A DNA stretch of 64,000 nt from JAJNBA01 sp035512775 (GTDB taxonomy: Bacteria; Actinomycetota; UBA4738; HRBIN12): the NCBI GenBank assembly GCA_035512775.1, contig DATKDI010000056.1, positions 1 through 64,000 on the forward strand. The letters are read 5' to 3'. Under the pieces are notes generated by a model that was given only the letters and a program-made list of their open reading frames with translations, was not told where the DNA came from and did not search any database. Shown here one piece after another: positions 1 to 8,431 of this stretch. The position numbers and the translations under genes were made by a program. Within the stretch, counting starts at the first letter, position 1, and each line of letters starts with the position of its first letter.

Positions 1-1
1 A

Positions 2-49
2 CTCTTCACCTACGGGTTCGTGTTCAAGACCGGGCGGTCGCCCCGCTAG
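2..49 (+). CDS. C-terminal tail of a truncated upstream gene (possible)
   Basis: A reading frame enters from the left edge and ends at TAG (47-49), encoding 15 residues, LFTYGFVFKTGRSPR. Composition and codon use look like a real C-terminus, but so short a fragment cannot be assigned to a family. Its stop codon overlaps the -10-like hexamer of the downstream tRNA, a compact arrangement seen elsewhere in the window. Confidence 0.35.
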   Translation, partial: LFTYGFVFKTGRSPR

Positions 50-52
50 ACT
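47..52 (+). promoter_or_regulatory. Probable -10 element of the tRNA-Thr gene
   Basis: TAGACT lies 8 nt before the mature tRNA 5' end. A weak -35-like TTCAAG sits at 23-28 with an 18-nt spacer. The same hexamer type precedes many genes in this window. Confidence 0.4.
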
Positions 53-60
53 CGGACCCG

Positions 61-133
61 GCCGGCGTGGCGCAGCTGGTAGCGCAAGCGATTTGTAATC
101 GCTAGGTCGTCGGTTCGAGTCCGACCGCCGGCT
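61..133 (+). tRNA. tRNA-Thr (anticodon TGT)
   Basis: A complete cloverleaf can be drawn. The acceptor stem GCCGGCG (61-67) pairs with CGCCGGC (126-132) and the discriminator base is T133. The anticodon stem AGCGA/TCGCT closes the loop TTTGTAA, giving anticodon TGT, which reads ACA (Thr). The T arm GTCGG-TTCGAGT-CCGAC is intact. The 3' CCA is not fully encoded (CCG follows), so CCA must be added after transcription. Confidence 0.95.
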
Positions 134-172
134 CCGAACGAAGGACGAGCGCCCGGGATCGTTCCGGATCGC

Positions 173-2362
173 TCACGAACCGGGCAAGAAGACGTGGAAC
201 GAGGCTCCGCCGCCCTCGCGCTCCTCGGCCCATGCGTTTCCTCCGTGGAGCTCGGCGAACCGGCGGACGAGGGACAGCCCGATGCCGACCCCCGGCGCGT
301 GCACGGACGACGACCCCGGTGCCTGACGGAAGGGCTCGAAGATCGCCTCGCGAAGCTCGGGAGGCACACCCGGCCCGTCGTCTTCGACGATGAATAGGAC
401 GCCGTCGTCCTGAAGCCGCGCTCGCACCCAGATCTTGGCGTCGTTGGGGGTGTGTCGAAGGCTGTTCGACAGGAGGTTCTCGAGGATCCGCTCCGTCTTC
501 GCCGGGTCGATCTGCGCGCTCCCCGGCTGGACGTCCAGCTCGATCGATCGGCCGTGCGTCTGCATCTCATCCACAGCTCGACGGACGAAGTCCTCCAGGT
601 CGGTCGCGCGTCGCTTCGGTGAGACGATCCCGCGCTGGAGCCGGTCGAGGTCGAGCAGGTCGGAGAGCAGCCGCTCGAGCTTCCTGGCGTTGGCCGCGAT
701 CCGGCTCACCATGTCGAGGGCCTCACCCTCGGGGAGGTCGAGCTTCGTTCGCTCGAGCGTGAGCGCCGAGCCTAGGATGGACGTGAGGGGCGTGCGGAGA
801 TCGTGGGAGACGGCCTCCAGGAATGTGTTCTTCATGTCGTCGAGCATCCGGAGACGTTGCGCTGCTTCTCGTTCGCGCTTGAAGGCATCGGAGTACTTCC
901 GCTCGCTCGCCAGCAGCGCTCGTTCGGCGCGCTTCCGTTCGGTGATGTCGACCATCAGGCCTCGAAGGATCGTGGCCCCTCCGCCTCGGCCACGGATCAC
1001 GTGGATCAGGTCGCGGATCCATCGAGGTGACCCGTCTTCACTGGGGACCCGGTACTCGAGGGCTTCGCCCACGCCGCTGTCGATCGCTCGCTGCAACCCC
1101 TGTATCGCCTCCTCGCGGTCCCGTTCGTCGATGTGCGAACCCCACACTCGACCATCGTTGGGCCATGACTCGATGTCGCCGCCGAGCAGGTCATCGGTCG
1201 CGCCGGCGACGAACGTGAACACCACCCCGGGAAGCGATGCCTCCCAGAACGCGGCGTCGAGGCCGGCGACCAGCTCATGGAACCGTTCGAGCTCGGACAT
1301 GCGCCTGGCATTGCCCAACGCGAGTGAGGTGAGGTCGGCGACACCGCGGATCAGCCGGAGCTCGCGATCGGCGAAGTTCCCGTCGCCCTCCCGTCCGATG
1401 ACCGCGATCGTGCCGGAGCCGTCGGGTTCCCAGGTCACGGGTGCGAGCAGGACCTCGCGGGGCTCTTTGGACACGACGTGATCCTGGTCCTTGCTCAGCG
1501 GGGATTCCCGCGGGACGACCAACGGGTCGTCGTTCTCGAACGCGATGGACGCGACGACCGACTCGGGGACGTCCCCGATCTCTTGCCACGGCCGGATCGC
1601 GTCCGGTTCGACCGTGAGGAGCCGCGCGAGCCGGAAGTCGCCGGTGTGCTCATCGCGGACGTGGAACACGACCGCCGCGGCGTCGATCAGCGACGAGACG
1701 GTCTCGATCGCGCCCTGCAGGATGTCGCCCACCGACCGGAGCTGGGTGAGTCGCTTCGAGAGTCCGAGGAGCGCCGAGGACGTTTCCGCGGCCTCACGCT
1801 GGGCTTGCAACAGCTTGGCATTCGAGAGCGCGGTGGCCGCGTGCGATGCCAACACCTCGAGGAGCCGTTGGTCCTCTTCGTCGAACGCGCCGTAGCCGAG
1901 GCTCGACAAGACGATGACGCCCTGCACCGCGTCGCCGACGGTCATCGGCACGGCCAGCATCGATTCCAAGATGTCTTCGGTGTCGGCGATCTGGACGGCG
2001 AAGGGGACGAGCCTCGCATCCGGGGTGAGGACGGAGGTCCGATGCTCCGCCACCCAGCCGGTGATGCCTTCACCGACGTGGGTGATGAGCTCTTCCAACG
2101 TCTCGTGCTCGTACTCGTAGAAGATCTCGCCGCGGAACGCGACGGGCAGCAGGGTCGAGCCGTCGTCCTGCATCACGTAGACGCGGCAGTTGTGGTAGTC
2201 GAGGATCGTTCGCAGCTCTTCTGTGATGGCCGCGCCGATCTCCGACACGTCATTCATGCCCGCCAATGCCGCGGCCATGCTGTGGAGCATGTTGAGCTGT
2301 GCGACGAAACGGAGATCAGCCGCAGGCGCGGCACGCTCTTCGACGTCTTCGCCTCTTGCCAT
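173..2362 (-). CDS. Sensor histidine kinase (GAF-GAF-PAS-HisKA-HATPase)
   Basis: A 729-residue soluble sensor kinase with no membrane segment, so it probably senses a cytoplasmic signal. Two GAF domains (about residues 40-180 and 205-350) precede a PAS domain with PAC (about 360-480). The HisKA dimerisation helix carries the H-box VSHDLRTPL with the phospho-accepting His near residue 520. The C-terminal ATPase has N-box NLLSNSLRHTP, G1 DDGPGVP and G2 GVGIGLSLV. I chose the ATG at 2362 because upstream in-frame codons would run into the divergent DUF3263 gene and have low-complexity composition. No response regulator is adjacent; the single-domain receiver at 3295-3672 is a possible partner but only by proximity. 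The signal and targets are unknown. Confidence 0.9.
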   Translation of the reverse strand: MARGEDVEERAAPAADLRFVAQLNMLHSMAAALAGMNDVSEIGAAITEELRTILDYHNCRVYVMQDDGSTLLPVAFRGEIFYEYEHETLEELITHVGEGITGWVAEHRTSVLTPDARLVPFAVQIADTEDILESMLAVPMTVGDAVQGVIVLSSLGYGAFDEEDQRLLEVLASHAATALSNAKLLQAQREAAETSSALLGLSKRLTQLRSVGDILQGAIETVSSLIDAAAVVFHVRDEHTGDFRLARLLTVEPDAIRPWQEIGDVPESVVASIAFENDDPLVVPRESPLSKDQDHVVSKEPREVLLAPVTWEPDGSGTIAVIGREGDGNFADRELRLIRGVADLTSLALGNARRMSELERFHELVAGLDAAFWEASLPGVVFTFVAGATDDLLGGDIESWPNDGRVWGSHIDERDREEAIQGLQRAIDSGVGEALEYRVPSEDGSPRWIRDLIHVIRGRGGGATILRGLMVDITERKRAERALLASERKYSDAFKREREAAQRLRMLDDMKNTFLEAVSHDLRTPLTSILGSALTLERTKLDLPEGEALDMVSRIAANARKLERLLSDLLDLDRLQRGIVSPKRRATDLEDFVRRAVDEMQTHGRSIELDVQPGSAQIDPAKTERILENLLSNSLRHTPNDAKIWVRARLQDDGVLFIVEDDGPGVPPELREAIFEPFRQAPGSSSVHAPGVGIGLSLVRRFAELHGGNAWAEEREGGGASFHVFLPGS

Positions 2363-2430
2363 GGGCCAAGGCCTTCCCGAACCTCCCCATCCTCCCATCA
2401 CTCTAGGTGTCGGGAGACCGGGGGCAGTGC

Positions 2431-2458
2431 TTGAACGAGGCTTCACGGAAGCTACCCT
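2431..2458 (+). promoter_or_regulatory. Promoter of the DUF3263 gene
   Basis: TTGAAC (2431-2436) and TACCCT (2453-2458) are separated by 16 nt. Only 6 nt separate the -10 hexamer from the ATG at 2465, so the transcript probably starts at or next to the start codon (leaderless). Confidence 0.5.
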
Positions 2459-2464
2459 CGCCGC

Positions 2465-2749
2465 ATGGGAGACAAACGACGCGAGCGGCGTCCGCCCTCG
2501 GATCTCGATCGCCGCTCGAGGGAGATCTTGGACTTCGAACGGGAGGCCTGGAAGCTCTCCGTCACGAAGGAGCGCGCGATCCGCGAACGGTTCCGCTTCT
2601 CCCCGTCGCGCTACCACCAGGTCCTTCACAGGATCATCGATCGGCCGGAAGCTCTCGTCTACGACCCCATGCTCGTTCGCCGGTTGCGGCGGGTGCGAGA
2701 GGTGCGGCGGCGCGCCCGGACGGCCTCGGGACTCGGCCTCCGCGTCTGA
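2465..2749 (+). CDS. DUF3263 family small protein
   Basis: A 94-residue basic protein. The core ILDFEREAWKLS, followed by RYHQVLHRIIDRPEAL and DPMLVRRLRR, matches the actinobacterial DUF3263 family, a small helical protein that looks like a helix-turn-helix. Its function is not established. As in other Actinobacteria it sits directly upstream of a LytR_C-domain gene (35 bp apart here), a conserved pair pointing to a cell-envelope role. The ATG has no Shine-Dalgarno sequence but lies 6 nt after a -10-like hexamer. Confidence 0.85.
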   Translation: MGDKRRERRPPSDLDRRSREILDFEREAWKLSVTKERAIRERFRFSPSRYHQVLHRIIDRPEALVYDPMLVRRLRRVREVRRRARTASGLGLRV

Positions 2750-2771
2750 CGGGCGAGAGCGGATCCGACGG

Positions 2772-2777
2772 TAGGAT
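2772..2777 (+). promoter_or_regulatory. Leaderless-type -10 of the LytR_C gene
   Basis: TAGGAT is followed by exactly 6 nt and then the GTG start at 2784. There is no ribosome-binding site. This is the classical actinobacterial leaderless layout. Confidence 0.5.
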
Positions 2778-2783
2778 GGGCCC

Positions 2784-3287
2784 GTGAACCCTGGTGTCGC
2801 TCGCCTCGCTATCGTGATCGCCCTCGTGATCGGAGGTGTCGCCCTCCTGACCAACGGTTTCGCCGACGGCGAGAGCGCGGCCGCCCCCCCCGGAGTCTCG
2901 CCGTCACCGTCTCCTTCCGAGAGTCCCTCACCCGCTCGATCCCCGGAGCCGTCGCTCGTCCCGAACCAGGAGGGAGTGCTGGTGCAGGTGCTGAACGGGA
3001 CGTCGCAGGCCGGGTACGCGGGCGACTTCCAGATCCTGCTCGAGGAAGAGGGCTACTTGCGGGCCGGAGAGCCGGCGGACGCCCCGGACAAGCCGGTGCT
3101 CGACTCGATCGTCTACTTCCGCCGGGACGACCACAGGGCGCAGAACCGCGCGGACGCGCAGCTGCTCTCGGAAACCTACCTGGGCGGCGTGCCGGTGAAG
3201 CCGATGCCGGCGAGCCTCGAAAGCGCCGTCGCGGAGTCGGCGGACGTGGTCGTGGTTCTCGGCGAGGATCAGGCTGGGGCGCCCTGA
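2784..3287 (+). CDS. Membrane-anchored LytR_C-domain protein
   Basis: A 167-residue protein with one N-terminal membrane segment (about residues 7-26), a Pro/Ser-rich extracytoplasmic linker (about 35-60) and a LytR_C domain (from about residue 64, GVLVQVLNGTSQAGYA). This domain occurs at the C-terminus of LytR-CpsA-Psr wall-polymer ligases and also alone, as here. It probably acts outside the membrane in envelope assembly, but the biochemical role of stand-alone versions is unknown. The GTG start follows a TAGGAT hexamer by 6 nt. The gene ends 7 nt from the end of the convergent receiver gene. Confidence 0.8.
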   Translation: MNPGVARLAIVIALVIGGVALLTNGFADGESAAAPPGVSPSPSPSESPSPARSPEPSLVPNQEGVLVQVLNGTSQAGYAGDFQILLEEEGYLRAGEPADAPDKPVLDSIVYFRRDDHRAQNRADAQLLSETYLGGVPVKPMPASLESAVAESADVVVVLGEDQAGAP

Positions 3288-3294
3288 CCGGGCG

Positions 3295-3672
3295 TCAACT
3301 GCGACCGGCGGTCGGTACCAGCGACTCGACCAGCTCACACAGCTCGCTCGGCAGGAACGGCTTCGTGAGGAACCCTGCGGCGCCCAGCCCATGGGAGCGC
3401 TCCCGATCGGCACGAAGGGACTTCGCGGTGAGGACCAGAACCGGGATGTCCGACGTCTGCTCGTCCCCCTTGAGGATCTCGAGGACCTCGTAGCCGGTCA
3501 TCCCCGGCAGCATCAGGTCCAGTACGATCACGTCGGGCTGTCGCTCCCGGGCGAGCTCCAGGGCGACCCTTCCGGTGGACGCCTCGAGCAGCTCGTGTCC
3601 GCGCTGTTGCAGGTTGAGCCTGCACAGGAGCAGGACGTCAGGCTCGTCGTCGACGACCAGCACCCGACTCAT
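3295..3672 (-). CDS. Single-domain response regulator (receiver only)
   Basis: A 125-residue CheY-like receiver with no output domain. The acidic pair is D8-D9 (LVVDDE), the phosphorylated Asp is D52 (VIVLDLMLPGMTG), and the signalling Thr (VLVLTAKS) and Lys (FLTKPF) are present. It may relay phosphate or act by protein contact. An AAGGAGG ribosome-binding site precedes the ATG at 3672. The closest kinase gene is the GAF-PAS sensor at 173-2362, but pairing is not shown. Confidence 0.9.
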   Translation of the reverse strand: MSRVLVVDDEPDVLLLCRLNLQQRGHELLEASTGRVALELARERQPDVIVLDLMLPGMTGYEVLEILKGDEQTSDIPVLVLTAKSLRADRERSHGLGAAGFLTKPFLPSELCELVESLVPTAGRS

Positions 3673-3785
3673 CCGTCCTGTCCTCCTTCCGGGGTAGCCC
3701 GGTCAACCTACATCGACTACATCATCGGATCGCGACCATCTCCGGCTGCATACCCGGAATGTGGGTGATCGGGGCTCGATGGCCG

Positions 3786-3814
3786 TTGACGGAGATGGGC
3801 GCCCCTCCTACGCT
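3786..3814 (+). promoter_or_regulatory. Sigma-70-type promoter of the Rrf2 gene
   Basis: TTGACG (3786-3791) and TACGCT (3809-3814) are spaced by 17 nt. A GAAAGGA ribosome-binding site follows at about 3821-3827, ahead of the ATG at 3836. CCATCTCCG (3736-3744) and CGGAGATGG (3790-3798) form a 9-bp inverted repeat whose right arm overlaps the -35, a possible operator. Confidence 0.5.
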
Positions 3815-3835
3815 CGGAGGCGAAAGGACGGCGCC

Positions 3836-4306
3836 ATGCTGAAGGTCTCTCAGAAGCTCGAGTACGCCATGCGCGCCATGATCGAGTTGGCGGACGGCAC
3901 GCACGCGGGTGTGCTGGTCCCCGCGAGAGAGATCGCCACACGCCAGCAGATCCCGGTCCGATTCTTGGAGCAGCAGCTCGGAGCGCTCTCGAAAGCCGGC
4001 CTGGTGGAGAGTTTCCGAGGCGGGGGCGGCGGATGCAGGCTCGCATGTCCGCCTGAGGAGATCACCGTGGCCGAGATCGCCGACGCGATCGAAGGCCAGA
4101 TCTTCCCGATGTTCTGTCTGGAGCCTTCGGACCACACCTGCTTCCAGGACTCACGTTGTGGGCTGCAAGGATTCTGGGCGGATGTCGCCAGGGCGGTCCA
4201 GGTCGTGTTCGCCGAGACGACGGTGGCGGACCTCTCGGCCCGCCACCGTCGGATGACGCCGGGGCGCGTGCTGGTCAGCCCCGAGCAGCTCCTGTCTCGT
4301 CCCTAG
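3836..4306 (+). CDS. Rrf2-family regulator with three-Cys cluster motif
   Basis: A 156-residue winged-helix regulator. The N-terminal half has the Rrf2 signature (KLEYAMRAMIELA, then RFLEQQLGALSKAGLVES). Cys94, Cys102 and Cys108 are spaced C-x7-C-x5-C. In the family this region binds an iron-sulfur cluster; IscR uses C-x5-C-x5-C and, as I recall it, the iron regulator RirA uses the spacing seen here. The protein is therefore probably an iron, redox or NO sensor. I start at ATG 3836, after a GAAAGGA site, because the upstream extension has no family similarity. The stop shares a CTAG tetranucleotide with the stop of the convergent DUF5679 gene. Targets are unknown; an autoregulatory operator is possible. 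Confidence 0.85.
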   Translation: MLKVSQKLEYAMRAMIELADGTHAGVLVPAREIATRQQIPVRFLEQQLGALSKAGLVESFRGGGGGCRLACPPEEITVAEIADAIEGQIFPMFCLEPSDHTCFQDSRCGLQGFWADVARAVQVVFAETTVADLSARHRRMTPGRVLVSPEQLLSRP

Positions 4307-4467
4307 GAAGCCGCTACGTCTGCCTTGCCCAGGATCCGCATGACCTTGGTGCCGCAAACCGGGCATGTCCCCGATGCGGCGTTCCGACCGTTCTTGAGCG
4401 TGACGACCGTCCCCTCGAACTGACGCTTCGCCTTGCACTTCACGCAATACGCCTCGTACTGAGCCAC
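4303..4467 (-). CDS. DUF5679 zinc-ribbon small protein
   Basis: A 54-residue protein with two Cys pairs, YCVKCKAKR and TCPVCGTK, framing a basic loop. This matches DUF5679, a small zinc-ribbon family related to ribbons at the C-terminus of topoisomerases. A nucleic-acid-binding role is plausible but unproven. The start is GTG at 4467, preceded by GGGAGGA. A strong inverted repeat (4485-4531) lies just upstream. Confidence 0.8.
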   Translation of the reverse strand: MAQYEAYCVKCKAKRQFEGTVVTLKNGRNAASGTCPVCGTKVMRILGKADVAAS

Positions 4468-4484
4468 TGTGTCCTCCCTTCCCC

Positions 4485-4531
4485 CCATCGTGCTCCGAAG
4501 CCGCCTCGATGGGCGGCTCCGAGCACGATGG
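4485..4531. repeat. Long imperfect inverted repeat between DUF5679 and acs
   Basis: Perfect 11-bp outer arms CCATCGTGCTC (4485-4495) and GAGCACGATGG (4521-4531) enclose a 7-bp inner stem AGCCGCC/GGCGGCT (4499-4505 and 4512-4518). GTGCTCCGA from the left arm recurs at 4601-4609, near the acs start. It may be an operator or a leader hairpin for either divergent gene. Confidence 0.55.
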
Positions 4532-4650
4532 TGGCTCTGTCCTCTCACGTATGCAAGCACCCACAGGCTCGCACGTCACACCGGCCCTCCCGTACGATTG
4601 TGCTCCGAGCCCCTCTGGAAGGGGGCCGAGGGACCGAGAGGGGACCAGGC

Positions 4651-6615
4651 GTGAGCGAGCCTCAACAGCACATCGACGCCCTCCTGGAGGAGAAACGGGT
4701 CTTCCCGCCCCCTCCGAGCTTCGTCGAGAAGGCCGTCATCTCGGATCCCGCCATCTACGCGCGCGCCGCCGAGGACCCTGAGGCGTTCTGGGCCGAGCAG
4801 GCGGAACGGCTGAACTGGAGCCGTCGCTGGGACACCGTGATGGAGTGGACGCCTCCCTTCGTGAAGTGGTTCGTGGGGGGGATGCTCAACGCGTCCGTGA
4901 ACTGTCTGGACCGCCACGTGGAGGCCGGCGGGGGCGACAAGGTCGCGTACCACTGGGAGGGCGAGCCTGGGGACACGCGGACGATCACCTACCGTGAGCT
5001 CCTCGACGAAGTCTCCCGGCTGGCCAACGGACTCCGATCGCTTGGGGTGGGCAAGGGCGATCGGGTGAACATCTACCTCGGCATGGTGCCGGAGCTGCCG
5101 ATCGCCATGCTGGCCTGCGCCCGGATCGGTGCCCCGCACTCCGTCGTGTTCGGCGGTTTCAGTGCCGACTCGCTCCGCGACCGCATCAACGATGCGGAGG
5201 CGAAGGTGCTGATCACGGCGGACGGCGCTTGGCGCCGAGGTCAGGTGGTGCCGCTGAAGGCCAACGCGGACGAGGCCGTGAAGGAGTGCCCGAGCATCGA
5301 ACACGTCATCACGTTGCGGCGTTGCGAGAACGACCACGGGTTCACGGAGGGTCGGGACATCTGGTACCACGACCTGGTCGCGGACCAGCCGACGGAGTGC
5401 CTCCCCGAGGACATGGACGCCGAAGACATCCTGTATCTGCTCTACACGAGCGGCACCACCGGCAAGCCGAAGGGCATCGTGCACACGACCGGCGGGTATC
5501 TCACGGAGGTCGCGGCGACACACCGGATGATCTTCGACATCCACGACGACGACGTCTTCTGGTGTGCCGCCGACTGCGGGTGGGTCACCGGCCACTCCTA
5601 CATCGTCTACGGGCCGCTCGCGAACCACACGACCGGGATCATGTACGAGGGCGCGCCGGACTGGCCCGACAAAGATCGCTGGTGGTCGATCGTCGAGACC
5701 TACGGTGCCACGATCCTCTACACGGCACCGACGGCGATCCGGGCGTTCATGCGATGGGGGACGGAGTATCCGGAGAAGCACGACCTCTCCTCGCTCCGAC
5801 TCCTCGGGTCGGTGGGCGAGCCGATCAACCCGGAGGCGTGGGTCTGGTACTGGAAGGTGATCGGTGGCGAGCGCGCTCCGGTCGTCGACACCTGGTGGCA
5901 AACCGAGACGGGTGCGATCCTCATCTCGCCGCTCCCGGGCATCACGGTCCTCAAGCCCGGTTCGGCCACCGTGCCCTTCCCCGGCATCCAGGCGGACATC
6001 TTCGACGACGAGGGCCACAGCGTGCCGCTCGGCGGTGGCGGGTACCTGGTGCTCACGCGGCCGTGGCCCGGGATCTCCCGGACGATCTGGGGGGATCACG
6101 ATCGATACGTCGAAACCTACTTCTCTCGATACGGACCCGAGATCTACGTCGCGGGCGACGGCGCGAAGCGCGACGAGGACGGGCACTTCTGGCTCCTGGG
6201 ACGGATCGACGACGTGATGAACGTCGCCGGCCATCGTCTCTCCACCTTCGAGATCGAATCGGCTCTCGTCGACAACGACAAGGTCGCCGAGTCCGCGGTC
6301 GTGTCCAAGCCGGACGACCTCGTCGGTGAGGCGATCGTGGCTTTCGTCACCCTGAAATCCCAGTACGAAGGCGACGACGCGATGGCCGAGGAGCTCCGAG
6401 ATCACGTGGCGGCGAAGATCGGGAAGATCGCCCGACCCCATGGCATCATCTTCACGACCGACCTACCGAAGACCCGGTCGGGCAAGATCATGAGGCGGCT
6501 CCTCCGCGACGTGGCACACGGACGGGCGCTCGGCGACGTCACCACGCTCGCCAACGCCGAGATCGTCGAGCAGATCCGGGATATGTCGGACAGCGCGGCG
6601 GCCGAGGACTCGTAG
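4651..6615 (+). CDS. acs: Acetyl-CoA synthetase (AMP-forming)
   Basis: A 654-residue cytoplasmic ligase converting acetate, ATP and CoA to acetyl-CoA, AMP and PPi; the length fits Acs (about 650). Visible motifs are the phosphate loop YTSGTTGKPKGI, the adenylate-binding WWQTETG and the C-terminal LPKTRSGKIMRR, whose Lys is the catalytic residue usually controlled by reversible acetylation. GTG at 4651 opens SEPQQHIDALLEE; longer in-frame extensions run through the intergenic repeat region. The leader contains a short CCCC/GGGG hairpin just before the start and a copy of the repeated GTGCTCCGA motif. The convergent S9 peptidase gene ends 15 nt away. Confidence 0.95.
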   Translation: MSEPQQHIDALLEEKRVFPPPPSFVEKAVISDPAIYARAAEDPEAFWAEQAERLNWSRRWDTVMEWTPPFVKWFVGGMLNASVNCLDRHVEAGGGDKVAYHWEGEPGDTRTITYRELLDEVSRLANGLRSLGVGKGDRVNIYLGMVPELPIAMLACARIGAPHSVVFGGFSADSLRDRINDAEAKVLITADGAWRRGQVVPLKANADEAVKECPSIEHVITLRRCENDHGFTEGRDIWYHDLVADQPTECLPEDMDAEDILYLLYTSGTTGKPKGIVHTTGGYLTEVAATHRMIFDIHDDDVFWCAADCGWVTGHSYIVYGPLANHTTGIMYEGAPDWPDKDRWWSIVETYGATILYTAPTAIRAFMRWGTEYPEKHDLSSLRLLGSVGEPINPEAWVWYWKVIGGERAPVVDTWWQTETGAILISPLPGITVLKPGSATVPFPGIQADIFDDEGHSVPLGGGGYLVLTRPWPGISRTIWGDHDRYVETYFSRYGPEIYVAGDGAKRDEDGHFWLLGRIDDVMNVAGHRLSTFEIESALVDNDKVAESAVVSKPDDLVGEAIVAFVTLKSQYEGDDAMAEELRDHVAAKIGKIARPHGIIFTTDLPKTRSGKIMRRLLRDVAHGRALGDVTTLANAEIVEQIRDMSDSAAAEDS

Positions 6616-6630
6616 GGCCCTTCAGGCGGG

Positions 6631-8424
6631 TCAGCTCGTGAGGTGGTGCTTGAAGAAGTCGATGGTCATCCGGGTGTGGGCGATCTGCTCTTCCACCTCG
6701 AGCGCGTGGTGTCCGCCTCCGTAGAGGTGCACCTCCACCTCGTGTGCACGCGCGCGGAGCGCGTGGGCGTAGACCATCACCTGGCCGAGCGGACAGCGGC
6801 TGTCGTGCTCCCCCGCGATCAGCAGCAACGGGGTCTTCACCCGGTCCACGTAGGTCATCGGGTTCCGCTCTCGGTAGAGCTCGGGAAGGTCCATCGGCGA
6901 GCCTCCGAGGGTCGCGAGGTCCCATGCCCGCATCGTGGGAGCACTCTCGTAGTGCGCCGCCACGTAGTCCCCGACCGGGATGCCCGCGCAGCCCGCACGC
7001 CACCGATCCGGATGCAGACCGGCGATCAGCGTCGTCAGGTACCCGCCCCATGACCAGCCTTCGAGGAACAGCGCGTGCGGGTCCGCGATGCCCGACGCCA
7101 CGAGATGGTCGACCCCCGCCACGATGTCCTCGGACTCCGGGAAGCCGATGTTCCCTTTGAGCTCCTCACGGAACGCCTTGCCGCGTCCGGTTGATCCCCG
7201 GTAGTTGACCTGGAGGACCGCGAACCCCTCGTCGACGAACGCCTGCAACGCGGGGTCCCAGAGATCGGTGTGGTGCCACTCGGGCCCTCCGTGGATGGAC
7301 GCGATCGTCGGGAACGGGCCGGATCCCTCAGGCGATGTCAGGAACCCGTTGATGACCTCCCCGGAGGGGTTGTTCCACGAGAGCCAACGACTCCGCGTGC
7401 CGGGCGGAGGAGGATCGATCGGCAGCTTGAGCACCTCGCCGCCACCGGCGGCCCGAACCGAAGGAGGCTCGACGCTCGAGTCTCCGCGGAACCAGAGCTC
7501 GCCGTCTGGCCGGAACCCCGCTTGGTGGATGGTTCCTTCGAGGATCACCTCCTCTTCGAACGTTCCAGACGTCGGATCCACCGTGAGGAGCCGATTGATG
7601 CCTCCACCGGGGTCGTTGTGCACGAGGAGACGAGCGCCATCGGGCGTCCATCCCAGCGGGATCGCCGGACCCTCCGCCTCATCCATCGCGAGGTCCACGC
7701 GCTCCCGCGTGTCGAGGTCCCAGACCGCCGGCCGTTCGATCCCCGCCCGTTCCTGCGTGAAGAGGAGGCGGCGAGCACCCCGCGCGGGAGACCAGGCGAT
7801 CGACTCCATCCGCAGCTCAGGGTCGACCTGATCGCCCGCGGTCTCACCGGATCGGCTGTCCAGGACCCTGAGGGCCTGCCGGTCGATGTCGCCGTGCTCG
7901 GAGTGATGGATGCAGACGAGCGCGCCGTCGGGCGACAGACCGCCGCCGCCCTGCGGCCACTCGCTCCCCACCCCGGCGGGCTCCGGGTTCCGGTAGAGCT
8001 CGCGCGCAGGCTCGTCCCCGACGGAGACGAAGACCCGATAGTCCTCGTCCGTCGCGAGCCCGGCCGCGACACCCCCGTCGATCAGGGAAAGGCCCATCAT
8101 CCATCCATCGTGGAATCCTCGGAAGAGCGGCAGGGCGTCGCCCCCCTCGAACGGCGACACCATCCACCGCCCGCGCTCGTTCCCGACCTGGTCGTACCAC
8201 CACACGACGCCCGACCCGTCGGGGACGATGTGCGCTTCCTCCGCGCCTACACCCCCATGTGAGACACGGCGTCGCTCGTCCGACCGCAGATCCCACGACC
8301 AGGCCTGGGTGCTGCCGTCCTCGGTCGTCACCGCCGCCAGATGGTCCGGCTTCTGAGTCGACCAGGCGATCTCCTCGATCGTGGGATGGGTGAATCGGAG
8401 AGTCCAAGCCGGCCGCGCGCTCAT
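6631..8424 (-). CDS. S9-family prolyl oligopeptidase-like serine peptidase
   Basis: A 597-residue protein. The first ~350 residues resemble the beta-propeller that restricts access in S9 peptidases. The C-terminal alpha/beta-hydrolase domain carries the nucleophile elbow GWSWGGY, the acid in LLLIAGEHDSRCP and the His in GGGHHALE. No signal peptide is visible, so it is probably a cytoplasmic peptidase or acylaminoacyl-peptidase. ATG 8424 follows a TATCCT hexamer by 7 nt without a Shine-Dalgarno sequence, suggesting a leaderless message. A second S9 enzyme is at 16513-18456. Confidence 0.88.
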   Translation of the reverse strand: MSARPAWTLRFTHPTIEEIAWSTQKPDHLAAVTTEDGSTQAWSWDLRSDERRRVSHGGVGAEEAHIVPDGSGVVWWYDQVGNERGRWMVSPFEGGDALPLFRGFHDGWMMGLSLIDGGVAAGLATDEDYRVFVSVGDEPARELYRNPEPAGVGSEWPQGGGGLSPDGALVCIHHSEHGDIDRQALRVLDSRSGETAGDQVDPELRMESIAWSPARGARRLLFTQERAGIERPAVWDLDTRERVDLAMDEAEGPAIPLGWTPDGARLLVHNDPGGGINRLLTVDPTSGTFEEEVILEGTIHQAGFRPDGELWFRGDSSVEPPSVRAAGGGEVLKLPIDPPPPGTRSRWLSWNNPSGEVINGFLTSPEGSGPFPTIASIHGGPEWHHTDLWDPALQAFVDEGFAVLQVNYRGSTGRGKAFREELKGNIGFPESEDIVAGVDHLVASGIADPHALFLEGWSWGGYLTTLIAGLHPDRWRAGCAGIPVGDYVAAHYESAPTMRAWDLATLGGSPMDLPELYRERNPMTYVDRVKTPLLLIAGEHDSRCPLGQVMVYAHALRARAHEVEVHLYGGGHHALEVEEQIAHTRMTIDFFKHHLTS

Positions 8425-8431
8425 CGGCGAG

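Noticed and set aside
46..570. Arg/Ser-rich minus-strand open frame across the tRNA and kinase end
   Set aside because: It covers the tRNA-Thr gene and the 3' end of the kinase gene in another frame and has no family features.
4156..4650. 165-codon N-terminal extension of acetyl-CoA synthetase
   Set aside because: It overlaps the Rrf2 and DUF5679 genes and would exceed the family length; GTG 4651 gives 654 residues.
4576..6441. Long minus-strand open frame opposite acs
   Set aside because: It is antisense to a gene with full family motifs; its Val/Arg/Asp-rich composition is the usual high-GC shadow.
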